DNA of 64,000 nucleotides from Sphingomonas sp. PR090111-T3T-6A (lineage in GTDB: Bacteria; Pseudomonadota; Alphaproteobacteria; Sphingomonadales; Sphingomonadaceae): contig NZ_AORL01000021.1 in assembly GCF_000383095.1 (NCBI RefSeq), positions 1 through 64,000 of the forward strand. Reading direction: 5' to 3'. This document shows, in pieces, positions 44,532 through 52,274 of this stretch. A model generated the notes under the pieces. That model had not been told where the DNA came from and did not search any database. It saw only the letters and a program-made list of their open reading frames with translations. Each line of letters opens with the position of its first letter. Position 1 is the first letter of the stretch. A program made the position numbers and the translations under genes.

Positions 44532-44909
44532 ATGATCAGGATATTGCTCGCCGAGGACGACCGCTCAATGCGCGAGTATCTGGCGCGCGCGCTGGAGAGG
44601 GTCGGCTATTCCGTCACTGCGGTCGATTGCGGCACGGCGGCGCTGCCGCTGCTGGAGGCGGAACGCTTCGATCTGCTGCTGACCGATATCGTCATGCCCG
44701 AGATGGACGGCATCGAACTCGCCCAGCGCGCGGCACGGATGGCGCCGGACATGCGGGTGATGTTCATCACCGGCTTCGCGGCGGTGGCGCTGAAGGGCGG
44801 CATCTCGCACCCCAATGCCAAGGTGCTCTCCAAGCCCTTCCACCTGCGCGATCTGGTGCTGGAGGTGGATCGGCTGTTCGGCGTCGGTACGATGGCCGGG
44901 GAGCCCTGA
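44532..44909 (+). CDS. cpdR: Single-domain response regulator, CpdR-like
   Basis: A receiver-only protein of 125 aa. Acidic pocket LAEDDRSM, phospho-acceptor Asp in LLLTDIVMPEMDGIEL (about residue 52), the ITGFAA threonine and SKPFHLRDL lysine are all present; there is no output domain. In Caulobacter, CpdR controls ClpXP-dependent degradation of cell-cycle proteins and is dephosphorylated through the CckA-ChpT relay. The sequence style and the neighbouring N-formylglutamate amidohydrolase support the same identity here. Followed 78 bp later by a tRNA-Val. Confidence 0.88.
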   Translation: MIRILLAEDDRSMREYLARALERVGYSVTAVDCGTAALPLLEAERFDLLLTDIVMPEMDGIELAQRAARMAPDMRVMFITGFAAVALKGGISHPNAKVLSKPFHLRDLVLEVDRLFGVGTMAGEP

Positions 44910-44944
44910 AGCGGAGTTATCCCCAAAAAATCGTAACAAGGCGC

Positions 44945-44973
44945 TTGTCATCCTCCATCATGCTGGCTAGAGG
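44945..44973 (+). promoter_or_regulatory. Candidate promoter of tRNA-Val
   Basis: TTGTCA and TAGAGG are separated by 17 bp, ending 13 bp before the tRNA. Confidence 0.4.
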
Positions 44974-44986
44974 CCCATCCCACGGC

Positions 44987-45061
44987 GGGCGTGTAGCTCA
45001 GTGGTAGAGCACTGTGTTGACATCGCAGGGGTCGCAAGTTCAATCCTTGCCACGCCCACCA
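44987..45061 (+). tRNA. tRNA-Val (anticodon GAC)
   Basis: A full cloverleaf can be drawn. The acceptor GGGCGTG pairs with CACGCCC. The D-arm is GCTCAGTGGTAGAGC. The anticodon arm CTGTG-TTGACAT-CGCAG has anticodon GAC in the loop. The T-arm is GCAAG-TTCAATC-CTTGC. It ends ACCA, with CCA encoded. Length 75 nt. The GAC anticodon reads GUC/GUU valine codons. Confidence 0.93.
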
Positions 45062-45065
45062 TGAC

Positions 45066-45102
45066 AAGCCCCGGAAAACGCTCAGTTTTCCGGGGCTTTT
45101 TT
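45066..45102 (+). terminator. Terminator of tRNA-Val
   Basis: The 14-nt arm AAGCCCCGGAAAAC, a 5-nt loop and the complementary arm continue into a run of T. Confidence 0.88.
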
Positions 45103-45170
45103 ACGCCCCGTGCAGATCGGGCGCTCAGGCGGATTGTTTCCCACTCTAGGGCAGATGCCCCCTGGTTTTG

Positions 45171-45713
45171 TCATCCCTCGCGGGCGCCGGGGCGGCTTGA
45201 GCCGCTACCTTTGTGCAGGCCCCGTTCGCGCGCAAGAAGGGTGCGCTTGCGCTGGAAACCCCAGCGATATCCGGAAATCGTGCCGTCTTTCTTGATCACG
45301 CGGTGACAGGGCACGAGGACGGCGATCGTGTTGCTGGCGATCGCCGTCGTGACGTCGCGCGCGTCCCGGGTGCCGAGCCGCGCGGCCAATGCGCCGTAAT
45401 TTGTCGTCTCGCCTGCGGGAATCTCGCGCAGCATTCGCCAGACCTTGACCTCGTAGGGCGTGCCTCGCAGGTCGAGCGGCACGTCGGGTTCGTATCCGGG
45501 CTCCTCGATGGCGCGGGTGACCTTCATGCGGATCGGCTCGAGCACATCCGGGCGCTCGCTGATGATCGCCTCCGGGAAGCGTGCGCGCAGCGCCGTTTCC
45601 ATGGCGATCCGATCCTCTCCAAATTCGAGCGCGACGATCCCGAGGCTGGTCGTCGCGATCAGGAAATCGCCGAGGGAACTGGCCCCCCATGCGAAGCAGA
45701 TCGTCTCTTGCAT
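45171..45713 (-). CDS. Methylated-DNA--[protein]-cysteine S-methyltransferase (Ada-C/Ogt type)
   Basis: Suicide repair of O6-alkylguanine by transfer to a cysteine. A protein of 180 aa with an N-terminal ribonuclease-like domain (ICFAWGASSLGDFLIATTS) and the DNA-binding/active-site domain with VLVPCHRVIKKDGTISGYRWG, where the Cys of PCHR accepts the methyl group. Similar to the C-terminal half of Ada but without the regulatory N-domain. The start at 45713 (MQETICFAW) is chosen because residues before it are not family-like. A motif shared with two other repair genes lies 55-76 bp upstream. Confidence 0.9.
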   Translation of the reverse strand: MQETICFAWGASSLGDFLIATTSLGIVALEFGEDRIAMETALRARFPEAIISERPDVLEPIRMKVTRAIEEPGYEPDVPLDLRGTPYEVKVWRMLREIPAGETTNYGALAARLGTRDARDVTTAIASNTIAVLVPCHRVIKKDGTISGYRWGFQRKRTLLARERGLHKGSGSSRPGAREG

Positions 45714-45767
45714 CGTCGTACTCCCGAAGTCTCGCTCGTCTTCATGGCTTGGCGAGAGATTGGGGGC

Positions 45768-45789
45768 ACTCCGATCCTTGCTTCCAATC
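45768..45789 (-). promoter_or_regulatory. Alkylation-regulon motif, copy 1
   Basis: The plus strand reads ACTCCGATCCTTGCTTCCAA with TC following; read as minus strand it is GATTGGAAGCAAGGATCGGA with GT following. It lies upstream of the methyltransferase gene at 45713 and matches copies at 47225, 48013 and (partly) 48071. Confidence 0.55.
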
Positions 45790-45868
45790 GCATTGGTAGA
45801 GAGCCGGTGTCGGACGCATCTTCCCACCCAATGATCTCTTGCAAACCGGGGCTTCGACCTGAGCATGC

Positions 45869-46615
45869 TCAGGGAGCGTCGTGGAAGATGATCCCGACGG
45901 CATGGCGCCGGCCAGTGCGCAAGCGGCTTACGCCGTGGCGCATGTTGACGCGGTAGGTGCCTCGAGTTCCCCGAACCGGCCGGTTGTGGACCGCGAAGGC
46001 GACGGCATCACCCTGTCGGAGAGGGACCACCTCGACCCGGCTCTGCATCCGGGGGCGCTGTTCGGTGAGCACGAACTCGCCGCCCGTGAAATCATCCCCC
46101 GGTTCCGATAGCAGGATCGCGACCTGAATCGGGAAGACAAGCTCGCCATAGAGATCCTGATGCAGGCAGTTATAGTCGCCCGGCCCATATTGCAGCAGCA
46201 GCGGCGTCGGGCGTGTCTGCCCAGCCTCGTGGCAGCGTGCCAGATAAGAGGCATGATCGGCCGGATAGCGTTGATCGATCCCCATCTGCCCGTTCCAGCG
46301 ATTGGCGAGGTCGGCCAGATGCGGATAGATCGCCGTCCGCAATTTGCCCACCAGATCAGGCAGCGGATAGCGGAAATAGCGATACTCGCCCTGGCCGAAA
46401 CCGTGTCGCCCCATGACGACCCGGCTGCGAAAGTGGCTTTCGTCCGGATAGAGCGCTGCAATCGCGCGGCACTCGTCGACCGAGAGTAGGTTGGGCAGGG
46501 TCGCGCAGCCGAAGCCATCCAGCTCTTCCGTGATCGTCCGCCAGTCATAGGCTTCGACCCGAGCCTCCGCGGACACCGCCGCGGAGGCCGGATACGGAAA
46601 GGTCCGACCGCTCAT
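45869..46615 (-). CDS. 2OG-Fe(II) oxygenase of the alkylation-repair operon
   Basis: A 248-aa 2-oxoglutarate/iron-dependent dioxygenase. The metal motif is visible as H-Q-D in YNCLHQDLYGELVFPIQVAI, with the distal His in RVNMRHGVSRL and a following Arg. It is distinct from AlkB in length and sequence and looks like the prolyl-hydroxylase-like 2OG family often found next to ada/alk genes. Its ATG overlaps the stop of the upstream methyltransferase gene by four bases, so the two are co-translated. It may demethylate DNA, RNA or protein; the substrate is unknown. Confidence 0.8.
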   Translation of the reverse strand: MSGRTFPYPASAAVSAEARVEAYDWRTITEELDGFGCATLPNLLSVDECRAIAALYPDESHFRSRVVMGRHGFGQGEYRYFRYPLPDLVGKLRTAIYPHLADLANRWNGQMGIDQRYPADHASYLARCHEAGQTRPTPLLLQYGPGDYNCLHQDLYGELVFPIQVAILLSEPGDDFTGGEFVLTEQRPRMQSRVEVVPLRQGDAVAFAVHNRPVRGTRGTYRVNMRHGVSRLRTGRRHAVGIIFHDAP

Positions 46616-47166
46616 GCCGCGGCCTCCTTGCCGACGAGCGAACGCTTGCGCTCGATTCCCCAGCGATAGCCGGCGAGCTCGCCGTCGCTCCGCACGACAC
46701 GATGGCACGGAACCGCCACCGCGAGCCGGTTCGCGGCACAAGCGCTCGCCACGGCGCGGGCCGAGCCTGGCATCCCGAGACGATCGGCAAGCTCGCTATA
46801 GGTAAGGGTCGTGCCGGTCGGGATGGTGAGCAACATCTCCCAAACCCTGCGCTGGAACACCGTCCCGCGCAGATCGAGCGCAAGATGGAGCTTCTTTGCC
46901 GGCCGCTCGATGAAGTCGAGGATGTTGGCAAGATCGTCCCTCACCGCATCATCATCCGTGATCAGCCGGGCGTCAGGGAATTCGGCGGCCAGTTCCGCTT
47001 CGAGCTTCTGGCGATCCCGCCCGAACTGGATCGAGCACACGCCGGTGGCGCTCCTCGCGACCAGCAATTCGCCCAGCGCGGATGTCGCGATCGAATAGGA
47101 GATCTGCTCGGCTGCGGGCGTGGCTGCCCCCGTGGTCGGCACGACGCTGGAAGACATGACGTTCAT
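46612..47166 (-). CDS. Methylated-DNA--[protein]-cysteine S-methyltransferase (Ada-C type)
   Basis: A second O6-alkylguanine repair protein, 184 aa, with ISYSIATSALGELLVARSAT, the helix LDLRGTVFQRRVWEMLLTIP and the active-site AVPCHRVVRSDGELAGYRWG. It is the Ada C-terminal module alone; the methylphosphotriester-sensing AraC-like half of Ada is absent. AGAGGAG eight bases before the ATG at 47166 fixes the start, although an ATG 27 bp earlier is in frame. Motif copy 2 lies about 60-80 bp upstream. Overlaps the 2OG oxygenase gene by 4 nt. Confidence 0.9.
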   Translation of the reverse strand: MNVMSSSVVPTTGAATPAAEQISYSIATSALGELLVARSATGVCSIQFGRDRQKLEAELAAEFPDARLITDDDAVRDDLANILDFIERPAKKLHLALDLRGTVFQRRVWEMLLTIPTGTTLTYSELADRLGMPGSARAVASACAANRLAVAVPCHRVVRSDGELAGYRWGIERKRSLVGKEAAA

Positions 47167-47224
47167 CGCTGTTACTCCTCTCTGTTTCGTCATGTCGGGA
47201 GTACGCCTTGGTCGGATCATCCGA

Positions 47225-47247
47225 ACTCCGGTCCTTGCTCTTGAATC
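47225..47247 (-). promoter_or_regulatory. Alkylation-regulon motif, copy 2
   Basis: The plus strand reads ACTCCGGTCCTTGCTCTTGA, continuing ATC. It lies between the alkB stop and the downstream methyltransferase start, so this operon segment probably has its own promoter. Its minus-strand form, AGCAAGGACCGGAGTTCG, is nearly identical to copy 3. Confidence 0.6.
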
Positions 47248-47291
47248 CGGAAGCCCGACAGCAGATCGGCTTCGGTGCCCGAGAGATGCCA

Positions 47292-47942
47292 TCACAGCGC
47301 TCTTCGAAAGGTGAGATTGATGCGTTGGCGCCCCAGCGTTTCATGCTCGCCGTCCTTCAGCTCCGCGATCCCATGGAAGCGCAGGCGGGATGGGCCTCCC
47401 CAGACGACGACGTCGCCGTGCCTGAGCGCAAACCTGCTCGGCGTATCGCTTCGCTTCGGGCCGCCGAACAGGAATGTCGCCGGCAGACCAAGGGAAACCG
47501 AGACGATCGGATGCGCGAAATCGCGCTCGTTGCGATCCTGATGAAGCGACAGGCGCGCACCGGGGACGTAGCGATTGATGAGGCACGCATCCGGCCGGAA
47601 CGCTGGATAGCCGGCCGCGGCCGCCGCGGCGCTCGCCAGCGCCTCGAAGCAGTGGGGCATGGCGGGCCAGGGCAATCCCGTCTGCGGATCGGTTCCATCG
47701 TAGCGATAGCCCGTCCGGTCCGTGATCCATCCGGCCGCGCCGCAATTGGTCATGGCAACCGACATCGCATAGCCGCCGGGCGTCACCATGTGGCGGAAGG
47801 GCGAAGCCGTAAGGACGTCGTCAAGCGCTTGGAGCAACTCTCCGTCCTGCGGCTTGGCAAACCCCCGCAGGATGAAGGCGCCTTCCGACATCGTTTCGAT
47901 CGCCGGTTCGACGATCGGATGCCCCTCGAAGAGATCACGCAT
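47292..47942 (-). CDS. alkB: DNA oxidative demethylase AlkB
   Basis: 2OG/Fe(II)-dependent direct repair of 1-methyladenine and 3-methylcytosine. A 216-aa protein with the AlkB signatures GWITDRTGYRYDGTDPQTGLPWPAMP, NRYVPGARLSLHQDRNE (metal HxD), SRLRFHGI (distal His) and GRQRINLTFRR (2OG-binding arginines). (The first of these exceeds one line of key residues; the defining ones are HQD, the distal H and the RxNxTFR arginines.) It is first in the leftward repair cluster. Two motif copies lie in the 147-bp region upstream. Confidence 0.93.
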   Translation of the reverse strand: MRDLFEGHPIVEPAIETMSEGAFILRGFAKPQDGELLQALDDVLTASPFRHMVTPGGYAMSVAMTNCGAAGWITDRTGYRYDGTDPQTGLPWPAMPHCFEALASAAAAAAGYPAFRPDACLINRYVPGARLSLHQDRNERDFAHPIVSVSLGLPATFLFGGPKRSDTPSRFALRHGDVVVWGGPSRLRFHGIAELKDGEHETLGRQRINLTFRRAL

Positions 47943-48012
47943 CTGAGATCGAGTCCTCCTGCTCAGCCTCTCGACGACCTGAACGGAGATAGGTTCGGCA
48001 GGCTGTGTGCGA

Positions 48013-48035
48013 ACTCCGGTTCTTGCTCTGCAATC
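48013..48035 (-). promoter_or_regulatory. Alkylation-regulon motif, copy 3
   Basis: The plus strand reads ACTCCGGTTCTTGCTCTGCA, continuing ATC, about 71-93 bp upstream of the alkB start. Confidence 0.6.
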
Positions 48036-48070
48036 GAAACAGATCCGCCGACGCCCCGGATCCGGGCGGT

Positions 48071-48084
48071 ACTCGATCCTTGCT
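48071..48084 (-). promoter_or_regulatory. Alkylation-regulon motif, partial copy 4
   Basis: ACTCGATCCTTGCT is a shorter version missing one base, 36 bp from copy 3, giving alkB a tandem pair. Confidence 0.4.
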
Positions 48085-48089
48085 GCCCC

Positions 48090-50072
48090 CTACGGGCGGG
48101 GAGACAGTTCGAGCGTCAGCACCTCGAACGGCGCGAGCGCGATCGTGGTCGCGTGATCGGCGGCAAGCGTGGCGGGCGGATTGGCCCCGCCCGACCACAT
48201 GACCTTGATCGCATAGAGGTTCGGCGCACCTTGCGGCAGTTCCAGCGTGCGGGCGAGATCAAGCAGGAAGGATTGGGGCCTGGCATCCGGGTTGCGCAGG
48301 GTGATGATCGACTTTTGCGGGCTCCAGGCAGCCCAGCCGTAGACGTCGAGATGACCTGGATTTCCGCCGATCCAATGGGTGTCCTTCAGGGTGTTGCTGT
48401 TGGCGCGCGACCATTTCGCGGCCTCCGCGAGCATGTCCCAGTTCTGCGGAGTCAGGAGCGAAGGCGTGATATAGAGTTCCTGAAGTTCGGTGCCGCTCCC
48501 AAAATAGGAATGGACTTCGTTGGCGAAATCGCCCTGAGGATCGCTGTTCAATCCGACGGCATGTTGCGCGTAGATGATGCCGTGCAGCATCAGCGAATTG
48601 AGCGGGAAGAGCGGCCCCGCCACGACGTCGTTCTCATAGACCTGCTTGTCGCGATAGGTGATCCAGCGCTCGCGCGGGTTACCGACACCGGCGAAATCAT
48701 GATCCTCGCCGTCCCGCCAGATCGTATCCGCATAACGGAGCCATGCGGGGGACGGATAAGTGCCCGTGGTGAGGTTGATGAACAGGTCCGGCTTCGTGGC
48801 GCGCAGATCGTGGATCAGCGCCAGCGCGGCGTCGAAATCGCTGTTGAACCGGCTACCGGGGATGACCCGGCTGGCGTTGCCGGTGCCGTCGAACTTGAAC
48901 TGGTTGATGCCCTGTCTGGTGAGAAGATCGAGGGCGACATCATGGAAGCGCTGATAATATTTCGGGCCTGACAGCGCGAAGCCGCCGTCGATCGTCTCAT
49001 ATTCCTTGCCGCCGGCCGCGATGCGCTCCGCCTTCGGACGGCCGTAGCCGCCCCAGGGGGAAAGCCAGATTCCCGGTGCCGCGCCACATTTCGCGGCGGC
49101 GTCGCGAAGTGGGACGAACCCGTCCGGGAAGTCCTTGGAGAATTTCCAGCTGCCGCTCCGGTCGTCCCACCCGTCGTCGAACAGGAACGAGTCCAGCCGG
49201 GTTCCTCGCTTTTCGGAAAGCTCCCGGCAGAAGATGTTGATCCGCCCGACCGCCTCGTCGGCCGTGTAGGGCGTGAAATATCCGATGTCGTACCAGCTGT
49301 TGTAGTGGAGATAGGGGCGGTAGGGGTGCGCCCGCTGATCTTCCACATAGGTCTGGAAATCGCGCCGCAACTGGCCCGGCGCCGTGGTTCCGACAGCGGC
49401 GCTGTAGGTTATGGACTTGCCCTTCTCCAGCGGGAGCGCGCGATCGATCCACAGGCGGATCGTCGGATGGTCCACGCCCGTGCTCGCCTTCGAGAGAGGG
49501 TTTTCGAACTGGAGATAATCGGGGCCGATCACCACCGGCGATCCATCGACGCGCCCGAAGACCTCGGCGCCCGGCGCCTCGCCCTCGAACAGGTCGATCC
49601 GCGGGATCGCCTCATCCTGCTTCAAAGCGGTCACGGTGACTTCGGCGCGCAGATAGGAGGCGTCGGCAACCTGGATCAGCCGCCATTCGACGCGGAAGCG
49701 GCCGGCCTTGTCGACAAAGACGGTTTCGAGCTGTGCGCGCTTCTTGCGCTCGGCGAGGCGCGATGCTTCCGGAGCCGGCGCGATCGCGTTGGCTTTTGGT
49801 TGGCCCTGCATGACAAGCTCTGCCGGGGTGAGCAGCGTGCCGTCCGCAAGATGAAGCGCGAACGGCGCAGTGAACGCGATGACCCGGTTGTTGGCATGGT
49901 CGACCGCACGCATTCCGGACAGATGCCCGTCATTCTGCCAATCGAGGCTGATCACCCGATTTCCGAAGCTGGTCTCGTCGTTCCGGGCCGACGCGGCGGC
50001 ACCGAGCAGGCCGGTGGCAAGCGCTGCGAGCGCGATCTGTCCGATCGTCCTGGCAAAGGTTCTGATATTCAC
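48090..50072 (-). CDS. Secreted glycoside hydrolase, alpha-galactosidase-like (clan GH-D)
   Basis: A 660-aa exported enzyme with a signal peptide (ALAALATGLLGAAASA). An N-terminal beta-sandwich precedes a TIM-barrel with DSFLFDDGWDDRSGSW and QFKFDGTGNASR, the latter placing the nucleophile Asp as in melibiase-type alpha-galactosidases. NLTTGTYPSPAWLRYADTIW and a C-terminal beta domain follow. It probably cleaves alpha-galactosides or similar glycans in the periplasm or outside. It has no sugar-transport or regulatory partner beside it, lying between the repair and gentisate loci. Assignment to GH36 or GH27 is not certain. Confidence 0.75.
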   Translation of the reverse strand: MNIRTFARTIGQIALAALATGLLGAAASARNDETSFGNRVISLDWQNDGHLSGMRAVDHANNRVIAFTAPFALHLADGTLLTPAELVMQGQPKANAIAPAPEASRLAERKKRAQLETVFVDKAGRFRVEWRLIQVADASYLRAEVTVTALKQDEAIPRIDLFEGEAPGAEVFGRVDGSPVVIGPDYLQFENPLSKASTGVDHPTIRLWIDRALPLEKGKSITYSAAVGTTAPGQLRRDFQTYVEDQRAHPYRPYLHYNSWYDIGYFTPYTADEAVGRINIFCRELSEKRGTRLDSFLFDDGWDDRSGSWKFSKDFPDGFVPLRDAAAKCGAAPGIWLSPWGGYGRPKAERIAAGGKEYETIDGGFALSGPKYYQRFHDVALDLLTRQGINQFKFDGTGNASRVIPGSRFNSDFDAALALIHDLRATKPDLFINLTTGTYPSPAWLRYADTIWRDGEDHDFAGVGNPRERWITYRDKQVYENDVVAGPLFPLNSLMLHGIIYAQHAVGLNSDPQGDFANEVHSYFGSGTELQELYITPSLLTPQNWDMLAEAAKWSRANSNTLKDTHWIGGNPGHLDVYGWAAWSPQKSIITLRNPDARPQSFLLDLARTLELPQGAPNLYAIKVMWSGGANPPATLAADHATTIALAPFEVLTLELSPRP

Positions 50073-50206
50073 TCTCGGTTCCCGCCCATCTGCCGTTGCG
50101 CAGACCGCTTGCTAGCTCTCCCGGCGGCGGACGCAAATATATCTGCAATCCGTCGATAACGGACGAACCCTCGGGTGGGGCGGGTCATGTCACCCCTGTC
50201 GGGTGA

Positions 50207-50863
50207 TCATTTGACGGGCTTGCTTGCCAGCGTGGCCAGATAGTCCGCCAGCGGCCCCGTCAATTCGGGCTTCACGCGCGGAGCGACGATCGACATCAGC
50301 TTGCCCCGATGTCCGCGAAGAGGCTCCCAGTTCCTGAGTTCATGTTCGATATAGGCCGGGTCCTGGGCGGCGAGATTGGGAAAGTCCGGCCGAATGCCGG
50401 TTCCGTCCGGCCTGTGACAGGCTGCGCAAGCCGGCAGATCGTCCTCGGGGCGGCCGTGAAGGAATATCTGCTTGCCCAAGGCCGCTTCGGCCGGATTTCG
50501 CGGCCTGGATGGCTTGCGCCAGAGCTGGGCATACCACGCAGCCACATTGTCCCGATCGGTGTCCGGCAAGGCGCGGGCGATCGGCTCCATGACCGCGCTC
50601 ACGCGATGGTTGGGGGCGCCGGCCGGCGCCGCGAAGGCGGCGAGCTGCTTCCTCAGATATTCGGGATATTGCTCGTTCAGGGAGGGGACCCCGGGTGCAG
50701 CGTCGATGCCCGGGCCCCCATGGCAGGCGGCGCACTTCGCTTCGGCGACCTGCGAGCCCAGCCGCGGGTCTCCGCCGAGCTGGCGTTCGTCCGCCATATC
50801 CCGGGGCGAGCAGGCTGCGAGACCCACGGAAGCCACGAACAGGAGCAGCGCGTTCCGCATCAT
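50207..50863 (-). CDS. Di-heme cytochrome c lipoprotein (c4-like)
   Basis: Periplasmic electron carrier of 218 aa. The signal peptide has a lipobox (LAAC), then two CxxCH heme sites: CAACHGG (residues ~44-50) and CAACHRP (~135-141). Distal methionines are present in the linker regions. The two-domain layout matches cytochrome c4. Its start overlaps the stop of the FAH-family hydrolase by four bases, placing it last in the amidase-MFS-GlcG-FAH operon. It could accept electrons from an oxidation step of the catabolic pathway (inference). Confidence 0.85.
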   Translation of the reverse strand: MMRNALLLFVASVGLAACSPRDMADERQLGGDPRLGSQVAEAKCAACHGGPGIDAAPGVPSLNEQYPEYLRKQLAAFAAPAGAPNHRVSAVMEPIARALPDTDRDNVAAWYAQLWRKPSRPRNPAEAALGKQIFLHGRPEDDLPACAACHRPDGTGIRPDFPNLAAQDPAYIEHELRNWEPLRGHRGKLMSIVAPRVKPELTGPLADYLATLASKPVK

Positions 50864-51801
50864 CCGGCCCTGTAGGTGGGCGGCTGATCGGAGACGACGG
50901 GGTTCGAAAGGATGCCCAGCCCGGAAATCTCGACCTCGACCAGATCGTTCGGCCGCATATGGACGAGGCCGGGGGTGGGGAAGGGGCCGTACTGACGCGA
51001 AAGGTCGCGCCCCTCGATATCGTCCTGCGCCGGCGGCAGCGCGCCCGGCGTTCCCATCGCGATCATGTCACCGGGCCGGAGGCGATAGCCCTGGGAGAGA
51101 TAGGCGACCGTCTCAGCGACGCCGACCAGAAGATCGTCCAGGCCGGAACGCTGCCGGACGATGCCGTTGAGGCGGGTCTCGATGCTGTGCTTCGTCGGAT
51201 CGCCGAACTCGTCGGCCGTCACCATCCATGGCCCATAGCTGCCCGAGCCCTCAAAATTCTTGCCCAGCCCGAATTGCCGGTTGTGCATCTGATATTCGCG
51301 GACCGAGCCTTCGTTGACGATCGTGTAGCCGGCGACATGCTCCAGCGCCCGGTCGACCGGGATGTGGCGGCCGGGCTTGCCGATCACCACGCCCAGCTCC
51401 CCCTCATAGTCGAAGGCGCGGGCAACCGATTCCGGTGGCGCGAGGATGGGCTCGCCGCTGCCGACATAGGATGCCGCCGTCCGGAGAAAGAGATGGGGGT
51501 AATCGAGCGAGGTCGTAAGGCCTGTCTCGGCGATATGGGTTTTGAAGTTGAGCGCGAGCGCCCAGAAGGCGTTCGAGCGGTCGAGGAAGGGCAGGAGGGT
51601 GACATCCGCCAGGCTGCGGCCGGGGCCCGCCGCGGCGAGCAGCCCGGCCAGCCTGTCGAGGACGCCGTCCAGTCCGAGCAGGGTCTCGATATCCGCGGGA
51701 AGGTCGGGCGCGAGGGCCGCAACCGGATGAAAGCTGATGCCGTCGGCCGACACACCGAGAGAGCGGTCGGTGGTCGTGTCGCGGAACGCCAGGAGACGCA
51801 T
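50860..51801 (-). CDS. Fumarylacetoacetate hydrolase family protein
   Basis: Hydrolase or decarboxylase of acylpyruvates or related keto acids, 313 aa. It has an N-terminal domain, then the catalytic core with the metal acids in FDYEGELGVVIGKPGRHI (E-x-E) and VAGYTIVNEGSVREYQMHNRQF, and a C-terminal GMITPDLVEVEI-like end (LVEVEISGLG). It is one of two FAH-family members in this locus; the other (63349) lies directly behind gentisate dioxygenase. This one could act on a different intermediate of the same route. Nested by 4-nt overlap with the cytochrome c gene. Confidence 0.85.
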   Translation of the reverse strand: MRLLAFRDTTTDRSLGVSADGISFHPVAALAPDLPADIETLLGLDGVLDRLAGLLAAAGPGRSLADVTLLPFLDRSNAFWALALNFKTHIAETGLTTSLDYPHLFLRTAASYVGSGEPILAPPESVARAFDYEGELGVVIGKPGRHIPVDRALEHVAGYTIVNEGSVREYQMHNRQFGLGKNFEGSGSYGPWMVTADEFGDPTKHSIETRLNGIVRQRSGLDDLLVGVAETVAYLSQGYRLRPGDMIAMGTPGALPPAQDDIEGRDLSRQYGPFPTPGLVHMRPNDLVEVEISGLGILSNPVVSDQPPTYRAG

Positions 51802-51814
51802 GGTTCGCCTTCCC

Positions 51815-52270
51815 TCAGTTGCCGGTGGAGCTGACGACAGCGTCGAGCGCCGCGGTGATGACCGCCACGTCGACTGCGGAGGGTGCCCCGCTCGCCCCGA
51901 TCGCGCCGATCACGCGGCCATCGATCCTGATCGGCAGGGAGCCGATCGCTGGCAGCATCGGAGCGCCGTAGCCGAGCGCGCTGGCATTGCCCCAGACCAT
52001 CGGATTCTCCCGGTAGCGCTGATCGAGATTGTCGCCGGGCTGGCCGCCGGTCGCGGCGCAGGCGAAAGCCTTTCCGCGGGCGACCTCGACCGTCACGAAG
52101 GGGGCACCGTCCATTCGCGCCGAGGCGACGAGATGGCCGGCCGTATCCACCACCGCGAACGACAGGGCGACGCCCCTCCGGTCCGCCTCGGCGATGCCCG
52201 CGTCGATGAGCTTCCGCGCCATCTGGCAGCTGACCAGATATTGAACGATGCAGGTGGAATCGGATTCCAT
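51815..52270 (-). CDS. GlcG/HbpS family heme-binding-like protein
   Basis: Small protein of 151 aa in the GlcG/HbpS family, frequently found in catabolic operons and known in Streptomyces as a heme-sensing secreted protein. Conserved parts are ARKLIDAGIAEADRRGVALS, FAVVDTAGHLVASARMDGA, and the terminal GAIGASGAPSAVDVAVITAA. No signal peptide is obvious, so probably cytoplasmic. GGAG nine bases before the ATG at 52270 fixes the start; another ATG is five codons upstream. Middle gene of the leftward operon. Confidence 0.85.
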   Translation of the reverse strand: MESDSTCIVQYLVSCQMARKLIDAGIAEADRRGVALSFAVVDTAGHLVASARMDGAPFVTVEVARGKAFACAATGGQPGDNLDQRYRENPMVWGNASALGYGAPMLPAIGSLPIRIDGRVIGAIGASGAPSAVDVAVITAALDAVVSSTGN

Positions 52271-52274
52271 GACA

